From: UBA4742 sp963773335
GTDB lineage: Bacteria; Actinomycetota; Acidimicrobiia; Acidimicrobiales; Acidimicrobilacustridaceae
Length of the DNA stretch: 64,000 bases
NCBI GenBank assembly: GCA_963773335.1
Contig: CAVZAT010000004.1
Coordinates: 992,001-1,056,000 of the forward strand
Direction of reading: 5' to 3'
The notes under the pieces are model-generated. The model worked only from the letters and a program-made list of their open reading frames with translations. It did not search any database and was not told the DNA's origin. The translations under genes and the position numbers were made by a program. Below, one piece after another: positions 16,639-25,750 of this stretch. The stretch's first letter is position 1; every line of letters begins with the position of its first letter.

Positions 16639-17984
16639 ATGGGTCTGCTGTCGAGCACCCGATTCGCCAACCGGGCCGACGCCGGTCGTCAGCTCGCCAC
16701 GCACCTGACCCATCTCAAGGGCCAGGACGTGGTGGTGGTCGGTCTGCCCCGCGGCGGCATCCCCGTGGCCGACGAGGTGGCACGCGCCCTCGACGCACCG
16801 CTCGACGTGCTGGTCGTTCGCAAGTTGGGTCTGCCCTTCCAGCCGGAGCTGGCCATGGGGGCCATCGGGGAGGGTGGTGTCCGGGTCGTCGACCAGCAGC
16901 TGCTGTCCGACGCCGGCGTGAGCGCGGACGAGCTCCGGGTCGTCGAGGAGCGGGAGCACGCCCAGCTCGAATCTCGCCTCCGCCGCTACCGGCGCGGTCG
17001 ACCTCTGGTCCCGCTGGGAGCCCGAGTGGTGGTGGTCGTCGATGACGGGCTGGCCACCGGATCCACGGCCCGCGCCGCCTGCCAGGTGGTGCGCCGGGCC
17101 GGTGCAGCCCGGGTGGTGCTGGCGGTGCCCGTGGCCGCCGCCGACAGCCTGACCGGCTTCGACGTAGCCGACGAGGTGGTGACGGTGGCCACGCCCCATC
17201 CGTTCCTGGCCGTCGGGCGCTTCTACCGCGACTTCGCTCCCACCAGCGACGACGAGGTGGTGGCCATCCTCGACGCCGCGGCCCGGCGTCGGAAACAGTC
17301 GCTGGTCGACGACGCCGACTGCGACGTCGAGGTGCAGATCCCGGTGGGGCCGGTGACGTTGCCCGGGCACCTCCACGCGCCCGATCCGGCACGGGCCGTG
17401 GTGGTCTTCGCTCACGGCAGCGGCAGCAGCCGTCACAGCCCGCGCAACCGGTTCGTGGCCGACGAGCTCTACGCCGCCGGCCTGGGGACGCTCCTGCTCG
17501 ATCTGCTGACGCCCGACGAGGAGCGGCACCGGACCAACGTGTTCGACATCGCGTTGCTGGGCGGGCGGCTCGGGGCCGTCACCTCCTGGCTGAGGGCACG
17601 ACCCGACACGGGCGACGCCCGGATCGGGTACTTCGGGGCCAGCACCGGGGCCGCGGCCGCGCTGTGGGCCGCGGCCCAGCCCGGGGCTCGAGGTCGACGC
17701 GGTGGTCTCCCGCGGGGGCCGTCCCGATCTGGCCATGGACCGTGCTCGATCAGGTGCGGGCGCCCACGCTGCTGATCGTGGGGGGCCACGACCCTGTCGT
17801 CCTCGACTGCAACCGCACGGCCGAGCGGCACCTCGTGGCCCCCCATGAACTGGTGGTGGTGGACGACGCCTCACATCTGTTCGAGGAGCCGGGCACGCTG
17901 GCCCAAGCAGCCCAGGTGGCCAGCAGTTGGTTCCAGCACCACCTGCTCGGGGCGGCAGGCGACATGCCGGGTGCACCCGCGTGA
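16639..17984 (+). CDS. Phosphoribosyltransferase fused to an alpha/beta hydrolase (Rv0571c-like), frame broken twice
   Basis: ATG 16639 follows a GAGGAGG ribosome site. Residues 1-215 are a type I phosphoribosyltransferase (VGLPRGGIPVADEVARAL; PRPP loop VVVVDDGLATGSTARAA). The rest is a dienelactone-hydrolase-like alpha/beta hydrolase: FAHGSGSSRHSPRNR, nucleophile elbow GYFGASTGAAAA, Asp region LLIVGGHDPVV, and His in DDASHLFEEPG. The frame shifts near 17690 and again near 17745, each like one added base; read through, the catalytic triad is complete. The same fusion in M. tuberculosis (Rv0571c) is DosR-regulated, and a DosR-like box precedes this gene. The stop overlaps the next start (GTGA). 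Confidence 0.8.
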
Positions 17985-19319
17985 GCCTCCGGTCGGATAC
18001 GCCGGGCGCCCGACGCGACGAACAGGCCGCCCTGGCGGCCATCGACCGACTGCGTCGCCCCCTGCGAGGCACCGCCGATCTGGATCCGCTGGTGGATCGC
18101 CTGAGCGGCACACGACTGGCCTGCCTGGGGGAGGCCTCCCACGGCACCGAGGACTTCTATCGCTGGCGGGCCCGGCTGAGCAGGCGCCTCATCGAAGAGC
18201 ACGGCTTCACCTGGATAGGGGTGGAGGGCGACTGGCCCGACTGCTGGCGGGTGAACCGATGGGTCCGCGGCATCGACGACCAGGACCTCGATGCCCGCGG
18301 CGTCCTGGCCGGGTTCGAGCGGTGGCCGACGTGGATGTGGGCGAACCGGGAGGTGGCCGACTTCCTCGACTGGCTCCACGGGTGGAACGCGGCTCGCCCC
18401 GAAGCATCCCGGGTCGGGTTCTACGGACTCGACGTGTACTCGTTGTGGGACTCGTTGCGACGGATCATCGGCTGGTTGGAGCGCAACGCCCCCGAGGCTC
18501 TGCCGACGGCTCTGCAGGCCTGGCAGTGCTTCGTGCCCTACCGCGAGGACCCCCACGAATACGCCTGGTCCACCCGACTGGTGCCGGCCACCTGCGAGCC
18601 CGACGTGGTCGAGCTGCTGGCGGCCGTCCATCGCCGCGCCCACGACCACGGGGGTGACCCCGAGGAGGCGTTCGACGCCCAGCAGAACGCCGTGGTCGCC
18701 GCCGGGGCCGAGCAGTACTACCGGATCATGGTCCGTGGCGATCGTCGAGTCCTGGAACGTCCGTGATCGGCACATGGCCGCCACCGTCGATCGGCTCACC
18801 CACCACCTGGGACCGCGATCCAAGGGCCTGGTCTGGGCCCACAACACCCACGTCGGCGATGCGCGTGCCACCAGCATGGCCGCTCAGGGGATGGTCAACC
18901 TGGGCGAGCTGGTGCGCCAGCGTCGCCCCCGGGCCGAGGTGGCGCCTGGTGGGATTCGCCAGCCATCGGGGCACGGTGCTGGCGGGGGCGGCCTGGGGCG
19001 CCCCCGAGTTGGTGCTGCCCGTCCCTCCGGCGCGCCCCGGCAGCCACGAGGACCTGTTGCACCTGGCGCTGGGCCGCGACGCGCTGCTGCTCACGAGCCC
19101 CGACGACGGCGACGCCTGGCTGTCGGGGGTTCGAGGCCACCGCGCCATCGGCGTGGTGTACCAACCCGAGCGCGAAGCGGGGAACTACGTCCCGACCAGG
19201 ATGGGCGACCGCTACGACGCGCTGCTGTGGTTCGAGCACACGACCGCGTCGGTCCCGCTGCACCACGAGGGCTCGCCCCCGAGAGGCCGAGTTCGAGACG
19301 GAGCCGACGGGCCTGCTAA
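17981..19319 (+). CDS. Erythromycin esterase family protein, frame broken at about three places
   Basis: GTG 17981 overlaps the previous stop. The product, about 440 residues, has the family segments LACLGEASHGTEDFYRWRARL and GFTWIGVEGDWPDCWRVNRW (conserved His and Glu), RVGFYGLDVYSLWDSLRRI, and further on KGLVWAHNTHVGDARATSM. The breaks lie near 18740, near 18950 and near 19280, so the C-terminus cannot be fixed to the residue. In M. tuberculosis Rv2030c, a DosR-regulon member, a phosphoribosyltransferase domain is fused to this same esterase family; here the two are adjacent overlapping genes. The substrate in such stress-regulated members is unknown, and true macrolide hydrolysis should not be assumed. 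Confidence 0.75.
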
Positions 19320-20489
19320 CCGGGGACCCGACTGGAAGGCCTGGCGCAGCAGCGGTGCCGGCCCAGCGGGGCCCCGTGGCCCGGGGCCAGGGCGACCACC
19401 AGATCGGCTTGGGTGACCAGACCGACCAAGCGGCCGGACTCGACCACGAGGGCGCGGCTGGTCCCCGATCGGCGCAACTGGTCGACCAACTCGGCGGCCG
19501 GGTCGTGGGGGTGGCACACCACCACCTCATCGAGCCCTGGGCGATCGCGTCCACCGTGGCCGTCTCGCGCCGCTCGGCCGGGAGGTGGCGGATGTCGTCG
19601 AGGCTGACCAGGCCCACCAGATCGCCGGCATCGCCGACCACCGGGTAGGCGGAGTGAGGAAGTCCCAGCAGGTAGGACGTCGATCGAGCGCGGTCACCGG
19701 GACGGAGGCCGCGACGACCACCGGGTGTGACGTCATCACCGTCTCGACGGTCGCGCCGCGCAGGGCGTGGCGATGTCCCGTGGCCTCGGCCTCCGAAGCG
19801 GAGGCGGTGACCAGGAACCAGCCGATCAGGGCGAACCAGATCCCGTCGAGGGGCTGGCCGAACACCAGCAGGGCCAGCCCGCCCGCCACCAGCGTCAGCC
19901 CGAAGCCCCGACCGGCACGGGCCGCGGCCGCCGTGGCCCGGTCCTCGTCGTCCCAACGGGACCACAGCACGGCCCGCAGGACTCGCCCGCCGTCGAGCGG
20001 AAAGGCGGGGACGAGGTTGAACACGCCGAGGACCAGGTTGATGAGCGCCAGCCACCACAACGCGCCCGACAGCAGGTCGAGGCCAGGATCGAGACCCGTG
20101 ACCAGGGCCAGGCTGCCGGCCGCGACCCCCAGGGCCAAGCTGGTCAGCGGGCCGACCACCGCGATCTGCAGTTCGGCCCGGGCGTTCGGGCTGGGGCCCT
20201 CGAGCTGGGAGACCCCGCCGAGAAGCCAGAGCGTGATCTGGCGCACCTCGACCCCATGGCGGCGAGCCATGAGCGAGTGGCTGAGCTCGTGAGCCAGCAG
20301 CGCCGCGAAGAAGCAGACCGCGGCCACCAGCGCCACGATCCAGTAGGCGGCGGCCGGCCGGCCGGGATCGGCGGCGGGCAGCACGTTCACGGCCAAGCCC
20401 CAGGTGAGCAACCCGGCGATGACCACCACGCTCCAGTTGGCGGCCAGTTCGATGCCCCGCACCCGACCGAGTCGGAAGGTCGGCGTCAT
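19316..20489 (-). CDS. Site-2 protease family (M50) membrane metalloprotease with CBS domains (Rv2625c-like), frame broken twice
   Basis: From ATG 20489 the protein has about six membrane helices. The zinc site HELSH is at residues 67-71, and the second motif NLVPAFPLDGG near residue 166 supplies the Asp ligand, so the protease core is complete. A pair of CBS domains follows (VVETVMTSHPVVV-like start; SAYPVVGDAGDLVGLVSLDD; SRALVVESGRLVGLVTQADL). The frame shifts near 19680 and near 19535. CBS-bearing S2Ps cleave membrane substrates in response to nucleotides; the mycobacterial relative Rv2625c is DosR-regulated. A DosR-like box lies 40 bp upstream. Convergent with the erythromycin esterase gene. 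Confidence 0.8.
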
Positions 20490-20528
20490 GGGACGCACTC
20501 GACCACGCGTCGGAGGTCGGGACGCCGC

Positions 20529-20543
20529 AGGGTTTCGAGCCCC
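20529..20543 (-). promoter_or_regulatory. DosR-like box upstream of the site-2 protease gene
   Basis: Minus-strand 15-mer GGGGCTCGAAACCCT, 40 bp upstream of the start at 20489. It is the weakest of the six (G for A at position 4). Confidence 0.4.
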
Positions 20544-20556
20544 CGCCCGGAACGGT

Positions 20557-21594
20557 TCACGGCACGACCACCGCCCGGCCGACGACGACGCCCTGGCGGA
20601 CGGCTTCGTAGGCGGCCACCGCCCGGTCCAGCGGGAAGGTGGTGGTGTGGGCCCTGAGGTCGCCTCGACCGGCCAACGCCAGGACCTCGTGGAGCTCGGG
20701 AAGCGTGCCCCAATACGTCGATCCCACGGACAACCCGAATGGGAGACCCATGAGCGAGACGGGCAGGCTCCCGCCGCCGAGGCCGACCAACCCGATGTGA
20801 CCGTTGACCGACACCGCATGGGCGGCCAGGGCCAAGGTCGAGTCCAGGCCCACCATGTCGAAGATCCCCTCGGCTCCTCGCCCGTGGGAAACCTCGCGGA
20901 TGGCATCGGCGGCCGACTCCCCCGCCGCCACGACGTGGTCGGCACCACAGGCCTTGGCCAAATCAAGGGCCTCGGGGCGCTGGTCGACGGCTACGACCCG
21001 TGCCTCGGTCGTGGCCCGGAGGATCTGCACGGCCAGGTGCCCGAGACCCCCGATGCCGATCACCACGGCCGTGCTCCCGGGCACCAGGAGGTGACGGGCA
21101 CGGGCGATGGCGTGGTAGGGCGTCAGGGCGGCATCGGTGAGAGGTGCGGCCTCGGCCGGGCCCAGCGTGTCCGGGAGCGGCACCAGGTGGCGAAGACCGG
21201 GGACGAGCATGAACTCAGCCATGCCGCCGTCCGCACCCAGCCCGCCGACCGGGGCACCCGGGGCCGCGTTCTGGCAGTAGTTCTCCTCCCCGCGGGCGCA
21301 GGCGTGGCACCGGCCGCAGCCCCAGGGACCGTAGACCGCGACCGGCTGGCCCACCTCCAGGCCAACGGAACCGGGACCGAGCTGGTGCACCCAGCCCGCG
21401 TTCTCATGACCGAGGGTGATGGGCAGCGTCCAGGGCATGGCCCCAGGCGGGAACTCGTAGAGCAGGTGGAGATCGGAGTGGCACACGCCGGCCCCTCCGA
21501 TGGTGAGGACCGCCTGGCCGGGACCGGCCTCGGGCTGGCCGACCTCGCTCATCGAGGGGTCGTGGTTCCAGTTCGTCATCCTCAGAGCACGCAT
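20557..21594 (-). CDS. Zinc-dependent alcohol dehydrogenase (MDR family)
   Basis: A 345-residue medium-chain dehydrogenase that interconverts alcohols and aldehydes or ketones with NAD(P). The catalytic zinc ligands are in GVCHSDLH and GHENAGW, and the structural zinc lobe has four Cys in CGRCHACARGEENYC. The Rossmann loop is VVIGIGGLGHLAVQ. ATG 21594 has a GAGGAGG ribosome site 8 nt upstream. Its upstream region holds both a DosR-like box (21647-21661) and a copy of the TCTGAC palindrome (21700-21720), so it may answer to two regulators. Zinc alcohol dehydrogenases help re-oxidise cofactors under low oxygen. Confidence 0.9.
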   Translation of the reverse strand: MRALRMTNWNHDPSMSEVGQPEAGPGQAVLTIGGAGVCHSDLHLLYEFPPGAMPWTLPITLGHENAGWVHQLGPGSVGLEVGQPVAVYGPWGCGRCHACARGEENYCQNAAPGAPVGGLGADGGMAEFMLVPGLRHLVPLPDTLGPAEAAPLTDAALTPYHAIARARHLLVPGSTAVVIGIGGLGHLAVQILRATTEARVVAVDQRPEALDLAKACGADHVVAAGESAADAIREVSHGRGAEGIFDMVGLDSTLALAAHAVSVNGHIGLVGLGGGSLPVSLMGLPFGLSVGSTYWGTLPELHEVLALAGRGDLRAHTTTFPLDRAVAAYEAVRQGVVVGRAVVVP

Positions 21595-21646
21595 GGCGGA
21601 GCCTCCTCGTCTACTTCCAGTGTCCAGGTCATGGGTCCCGGGTACC

Positions 21647-21661
21647 AGGGTCCAAGGTCAC
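21647..21661 (-). promoter_or_regulatory. DosR-like box upstream of the alcohol dehydrogenase gene
   Basis: Minus-strand 15-mer GTGACCTTGGACCCT, 53 bp upstream of ATG 21594, matching the pattern shared by the five other boxes of the block. Confidence 0.55.
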
Positions 21662-21699
21662 GGGCCGCGGAGTCGCTGACCCGCAAGGTTCGGCTCCAG

Positions 21700-21720
21700 A
21701 GTCTGACGACCCGTCAGACT
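21700..21720. promoter_or_regulatory. Operator-like palindrome, copy 2 (extended arms)
   Basis: TCTGACGACCCGTCAGA at 21702-21718 is the same 17-mer as copy 3 and the complement of copy 1. Here the arms extend to 8 bp (AGTCTGAC / GTCAGACT), making it the most symmetrical copy. It lies 106 bp upstream of the alcohol dehydrogenase start and would act on that gene. Confidence 0.65.
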
Positions 21721-21800
21721 CGGGGCACCTGTCCTCGTGTCGAGGCGACGAGCGGGGATGCGTCAGCCCCCGGAACCGGTGGGCTCACACGGGGGGTGCG

Positions 21801-22052
21801 TCAGGTGACCATCCGCCCCGGCGCAGGTCGGGCGGCGAAGGAGCAGCCCAACAGGGTTCGGGGCCGGGCCGCTGGACGACTCGGGCCCCGGTAGGGCGCC
21901 ACCGGGGCGGAGGGTGCGGCCACACGGAGGTACAGGCGGGCCACGCCTCGCGCCCGGGCCAGACGCTCGTCCCATCGGTCGGACATCACGACGGCGACGA
22001 TCGTGGCCCCGAAGCCGACGGGGCCGTGGACCATCCACTCCCCGACCAGCAC
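21801..22052 (-). CDS. Short relative or remnant of the 12.2-kb membrane protein
   Basis: An 83-residue reading. It resembles parts of the 241-residue membrane protein at 12150-12875: LVGEWMVHG recalls LAGEWLGHA, and SDRWDERLARARGVARLYLRV aligns with ADGWGERLARASRMARLYVRL, followed in both by a Pro-rich basic tail ending P-x-P-G-x-M-V. About two thirds of the longer protein, including the central helices, is absent. Either an internally deleted copy or a true short family member. It sits 7 bp after the phytanoyl-CoA-dioxygenase-like gene on the same strand. Confidence 0.5.
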   Translation of the reverse strand: MLVGEWMVHGPVGFGATIVAVVMSDRWDERLARARGVARLYLRVAAPSAPVAPYRGPSRPAARPRTLLGCSFAARPAPGRMVT

Positions 22053-22059
22053 CAGCGGG

Positions 22060-23124
22060 TCACACGACCATCGGCAGGTAGTGGGACGGAAAGCTCGACT
22101 GCGCGAACAGCCAGAACTCGATGCCGTAGCGGTTGCCGTTCTGCTCGGGGCTCCGACCCGTGCTGTGGACCAGCTTCTCGTCGAACAGCAGCGCGTCGCC
22201 GGCAGTGAACTCGGGCCGCACCTCGGGGGTCTCCACCTCGAGCTCGAGCACCTTCTCCCACGGCACCTGGTTCGCCAGCGGAGGCCCGGTCGGCTCGAAG
22301 ATCTCCTCGTAGCGGCGGGGCAACACGTCGAGGCCAGGCACGAGCGCGTCGCCGCCGCAGTCGGTGAGTGGCATCCAGATGTTGATGGCTCGCGCCTCGC
22401 GGCCGATGAAGGCGCCGTCCTGGTGCCAGCCAGGGACGTCGATCCTGGGCCGCGAGATGCGGAACGTCGACTTGTGGATGGACAGCAGCGGTCGCTCGCC
22501 GAAGTACTCGGCGATGCATTCGAACACGTTGGTGGAGCCCAGCGCTTCCAGGAGCTGGAACAGCGCCGACGGGCAGTCGTTGACCAGCACGCAGTGGTGG
22601 AACCCGACCCAGTGGCGCTGGTGGTTCACGCTGTTGCCGTCTGTGGGCTCGAACGGCACGAAGAAGGGCGATTGCACCGTCGGATCGTCCTTCCAGCGCT
22701 CCATGGTGGCGATGGCCTGATCGATGTCGTGGACCAGGCGCTTCACCGTGGACGGATCGATCAACCCCCGCAGCGCGAGACAGCCGTGGTTCAGGATCGC
22801 CCCGCCCATCACCGCCGTGTCCAGACGGTCGGCGGGGATCTCAGGCGGCTGTCCTGTCACGTCCGGAAACGGGTCCGGGAAGGAGCGCGGCCACGGCTCG
22901 AAGGGCGTCGACTCTTCGAGTTCGGCGACCGCGTCGTAGCGCAGCTCGACGAGCCGCTCCTCGAGCGTCGAGTCGCGCTGGCGGCGGTTGGCGGCGGTGA
23001 GTAGCTCGATGGCGGCGAGGCGGTGGCCCTCCGCCGCCAGCGAATCCGCCTCGGCCAGCTCGGGCCGTCGGCTCCCGTCACCGTCGAGCCCCGTGCCGTT
23101 CGGGCGTAGGCGGGGGCTGGTCAT
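22060..23124 (-). CDS. Phytanoyl-CoA dioxygenase (PhyH) family protein
   Basis: A 354-residue Fe(II)/2-oxoglutarate oxygenase. The facial-triad start HxD is seen in VPGWHQDGAFIG, and the distal His and 2-oxoglutarate Arg are expected around LLFDEKLVHSTGRSPEQNGNR-type sequence, where KLVHSTGRSP is visible. The ~100 residues before the core are a helical extension (ELAEADSLAAEGHRLAAIELL). Such enzymes hydroxylate lipids or small metabolites; the substrate is unknown. It is divergent from the acyl-CoA dehydrogenase operon, with a TCTGAC palindrome in the 228-bp gap, so a role in the same lipid pathway is plausible. Confidence 0.85.
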   Translation of the reverse strand: MTSPRLRPNGTGLDGDGSRRPELAEADSLAAEGHRLAAIELLTAANRRQRDSTLEERLVELRYDAVAELEESTPFEPWPRSFPDPFPDVTGQPPEIPADRLDTAVMGGAILNHGCLALRGLIDPSTVKRLVHDIDQAIATMERWKDDPTVQSPFFVPFEPTDGNSVNHQRHWVGFHHCVLVNDCPSALFQLLEALGSTNVFECIAEYFGERPLLSIHKSTFRISRPRIDVPGWHQDGAFIGREARAINIWMPLTDCGGDALVPGLDVLPRRYEEIFEPTGPPLANQVPWEKVLELEVETPEVRPEFTAGDALLFDEKLVHSTGRSPEQNGNRYGIEFWLFAQSSFPSHYLPMVV

Positions 23125-23280
23125 GGTGGTGAATCAGCCAGCGTGGGCCCACCGGTCGAGCCGGTGCGCCGACGGCTGACTTGCTCGCGCTTGTCGGGGT
23201 GGACCTGGGCGCGCCATGCGGTCAAAGGTAGTTCACCGCCAGATCTCGGGTCCACAGCCTCGGGACGCCTTGCTCTAGAG

Positions 23281-23297
23281 TCTGACGACCCGTCAGA
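23281..23297. promoter_or_regulatory. Operator-like palindrome, copy 3
   Basis: TCTGACGACCCGTCAGA, identical to copy 2. It lies 56 bp before ATG 23353 of the acyl-CoA dehydrogenase operon and directly after a CTCTAGAG element that could be the -10 region, so a bound protein would cover the transcription start. Confidence 0.65.
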
Positions 23298-23352
23298 ATC
23301 CTGCTGCCGGAGCGGCGACGCTGTCGCCGATCGTCGCGAAGGGGGACACCGC

Positions 23353-24574
23353 ATGGACTTCGAGTTCAAGCCCGAGGAGCTGGCCTTCCTGGCCGACGTC
23401 GAGGCCTTCCTCGACGCCCACGACGACCCCGACGTGTTCGACGTGACCCGCGAGAACATGGCCCAGATCGTGGACACGCCCAAGCGCCGGGCCTTCATGA
23501 AGGAGCTCGGCCACAAGGGCTGGTTGGGCCTGACCTGGCCGGCCGAGTTCGGCGGCAGCGAGGGCGAGGGCGTCTACGAGTACCTGCTCAACGAAGCCCT
23601 GGCCGGCCGGGGCGGCCCCCAGATCGGCAAGGGCGTGGGGATCGTGGGCAAGACGATCATCGCCCACGGCAGCGACTTCCTGAAGGAGAAGTTCCTGCCC
23701 CTCATCCTGGAGAACGACGTCGAGTTCGCGGTCGGCTACAGCGAGCCCAACGCCGGCTCCGACGCCGCCTCGATGAAGCTCAAGGCCGTGCCCCACACGC
23801 GCAACGGCCAGACCGGCTGGCTGCTCAACGGCCAGAAGACCTGGACCACGTCGGCCCACTTCGCCGAGTGGTACTGGCTGGGAACCCGGACCGACCCCGA
23901 CAACAAGCACCACGGGATCACCCTGATGCTGGTCCCCCTCGACGATCCCAACATCGAGATCCGCGGCATCTGGACCATGGGCGACGAGCGCACCAACGAG
24001 GTGTTCATCGACGACGTGTTCGTGCCCGACGAGTTCGTGGTCGGTCAGGTGAACAGCGGGTTCTCCTACATCAGCCAGGCGCTCGATCTCGAGCGCTTCA
24101 CCATGTTCACCATCTCCCCCATCCGCCAGCGCCTCGACGTGCTCACCGAGTACGTGCGCACCGAGACCCGCGACGGCCGGCCGCTCAAGGACGACCCCGT
24201 CGTCCGCGCCCGCATGGCCAAGCTGCACACCGACCTCGAGGTGGCCCGGGTGATGGGCCTCAAGGTGGTGGACGAGTCGGTGAAGGGCGAGCGCACCCAG
24301 AAGGCCACCGGCGAGAAGGTGTCGCCGCCCACCGTCGAGTCCTCGGAGTACAAGCTGTTCGCCACCGAGTACTCCAAGCGGCTGGCGGACGCCTCCATGG
24401 ACCTGGGTGGTCCCGGGCACACAACTGCGGGTGCGCACCCCGGAGGCGCCCATGGCCGGCCGGGCCGAGTCGACCTACCGCTACACGGTGATCGACACCA
24501 TCGGGGGCGGGGCCTCCGAGATCCAGAAGAACATCATCGCCCGGCGTGGCCTGGGTCTGCCCAAGAACTTCTAG
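23353..24574 (+). CDS. Acyl-CoA dehydrogenase, first of two in the operon (one frameshift)
   Basis: About 406 residues when read through. It is an FAD enzyme that introduces the alpha-beta double bond of an acyl-CoA. Family segments are VGYSEPNAGSDAASMKLKA (FAD/substrate loop), WLLNGQKTWTTSAHFAEWYW, GFSYISQALDLERFTMF, and after the break VRTPEAPMAGRAESTYRYTV and GGGASEIQKNIIARRGLGLP at the C-terminus. The frame shifts once near 24420 (one extra base). Start ATG 23353 is the first gene after the palindrome at 23281. The CoA-transferase follows after 7 bp. A second dehydrogenase lies four genes downstream; such pairs form alpha2-beta2 enzymes in sterol catabolism. Confidence 0.85.
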
Positions 24575-24581
24575 GCCGATC

Positions 24582-25750
24582 GTGACCCCCGCTGCTCTGG
24601 ACGGCATCACCGTGCTCGACTTCGCCACCGTGGGGCCGGCGGCGCGCGCCTCGCGCCTGTTGAGCGACTACGGCGCGGCCGTGGTGAAGATCGGGGCGGT
24701 GCCGACGCGCGGCCGGCGTACAGATCGAGCCTCCCTTCTACGCCTACAGCGCCGGACGCGACACCCGCCGCATCCAACTCGACCTCAAGGCCCCGGCGGG
24801 TCGCGACGTCTTCCTGGCCCTGGCGGCCACGGCCGACGTGGTGCTGGAGAGCTTCCGCCCCGGCGTGGTCGATCGCCTGGGCATCGGCTACCACGACGTC
24901 GCCGCGGTCAATCCGGCCATCGTCTACTGCTCGACCAGCGGGTACGGCCAGACCGGCCCCTACGCCGACCGGGCCGGCCACGACATCAACTACCTGGGGC
25001 TGGGCGGCTACCTGGAGGTGAGCGAACGCGCCCCCGGCCACAAGCCGCCCCTGCCCGGGGCCACCGTGGCCGACGCCGCCGGGGGCGGCATGCAGGCGGC
25101 CATGGCCATCCTGGCTGCCCTGGTCCGGCGGGCGACGCATCGGCGAGGGTGCCTTCCTGGACGTGTCCATCGCCGACGGCGTCCTGTCGCTGATGTCGCT
25201 GGCCGTGGACGAGTACCTGGCCACCGGGGTGGTCCCCGGTCCGGGGCACTCGATCCTGACCGGACGCTACGCCTGCTACGACACCTACCGCTGCGCGGAC
25301 GACCGCTGGGTGGCGGTGGGCGCCATCGAGCCGCGCTTCTACGCCAACCTGTGCCGGGCCCTCGACTGCGAGCGCTGGATCGACCACCAGCTCGACGATC
25401 CGGCCCAGGAGGAGATCCGGGCCGACTTCCGGGCCGCGTTCGAGCGCAAGCCCCGCGACCAGTGGGTCGACGAGCTCGGCCCGGCAGACACCTGTGTCGG
25501 CCCGGTGTACTCGGTGCCCGAGCTGGTCGACGATCCGCACCTGACGGCGCGAGGTCTGATCGTCGCCGCCACCGACGAGCAGAGCGGCGCGTTCCGCCAG
25601 CTGGCTCCGCTGCTGGCCGGCTCCCAGCTGGCAACCACCCCGGTGGTGGCCCGGCCGGCCGGGCGCACCGACACCGACCAGGTCCTGGCCGCGGCCGGCC
25701 TGGACCCCGACCGCATCGCCGAGCTGCGCCGAGACGGAGTGGTGGCATGA
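24582..25750 (+). CDS. CaiB/BaiF (family III) CoA-transferase, frame broken twice
   Basis: Read from GTG 24582, the product is about 389 residues. N-terminal LDGITVLDFATVGPAARASR and YGAAVVKIGAV, central RIQLDLKAPAGRDVFLALAA, VVLESFRPGVVDRLGIGY and YCSTSGYGQTGPYADRAGHD, and C-terminal DDRWVAVGAIEPRFYANLC and GPVYSVPELVDDPHLTARG are typical of the family; the catalytic Asp is expected in EGAFLDVSIADGVLSL. Frames change near 24715 and near 25140, both like one added base. The stop overlaps the next ATG (ATGA). The enzyme would activate a carboxylate as its CoA ester for the dehydrogenases and hydratases of this operon. Confidence 0.82.

Noticed and set aside
17981..19319. Macrolide resistance gene
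   Set aside because: Family membership in erythromycin esterases does not show macrolide hydrolysis; the context and mycobacterial relatives point to a stress-regulated enzyme of unknown substrate.
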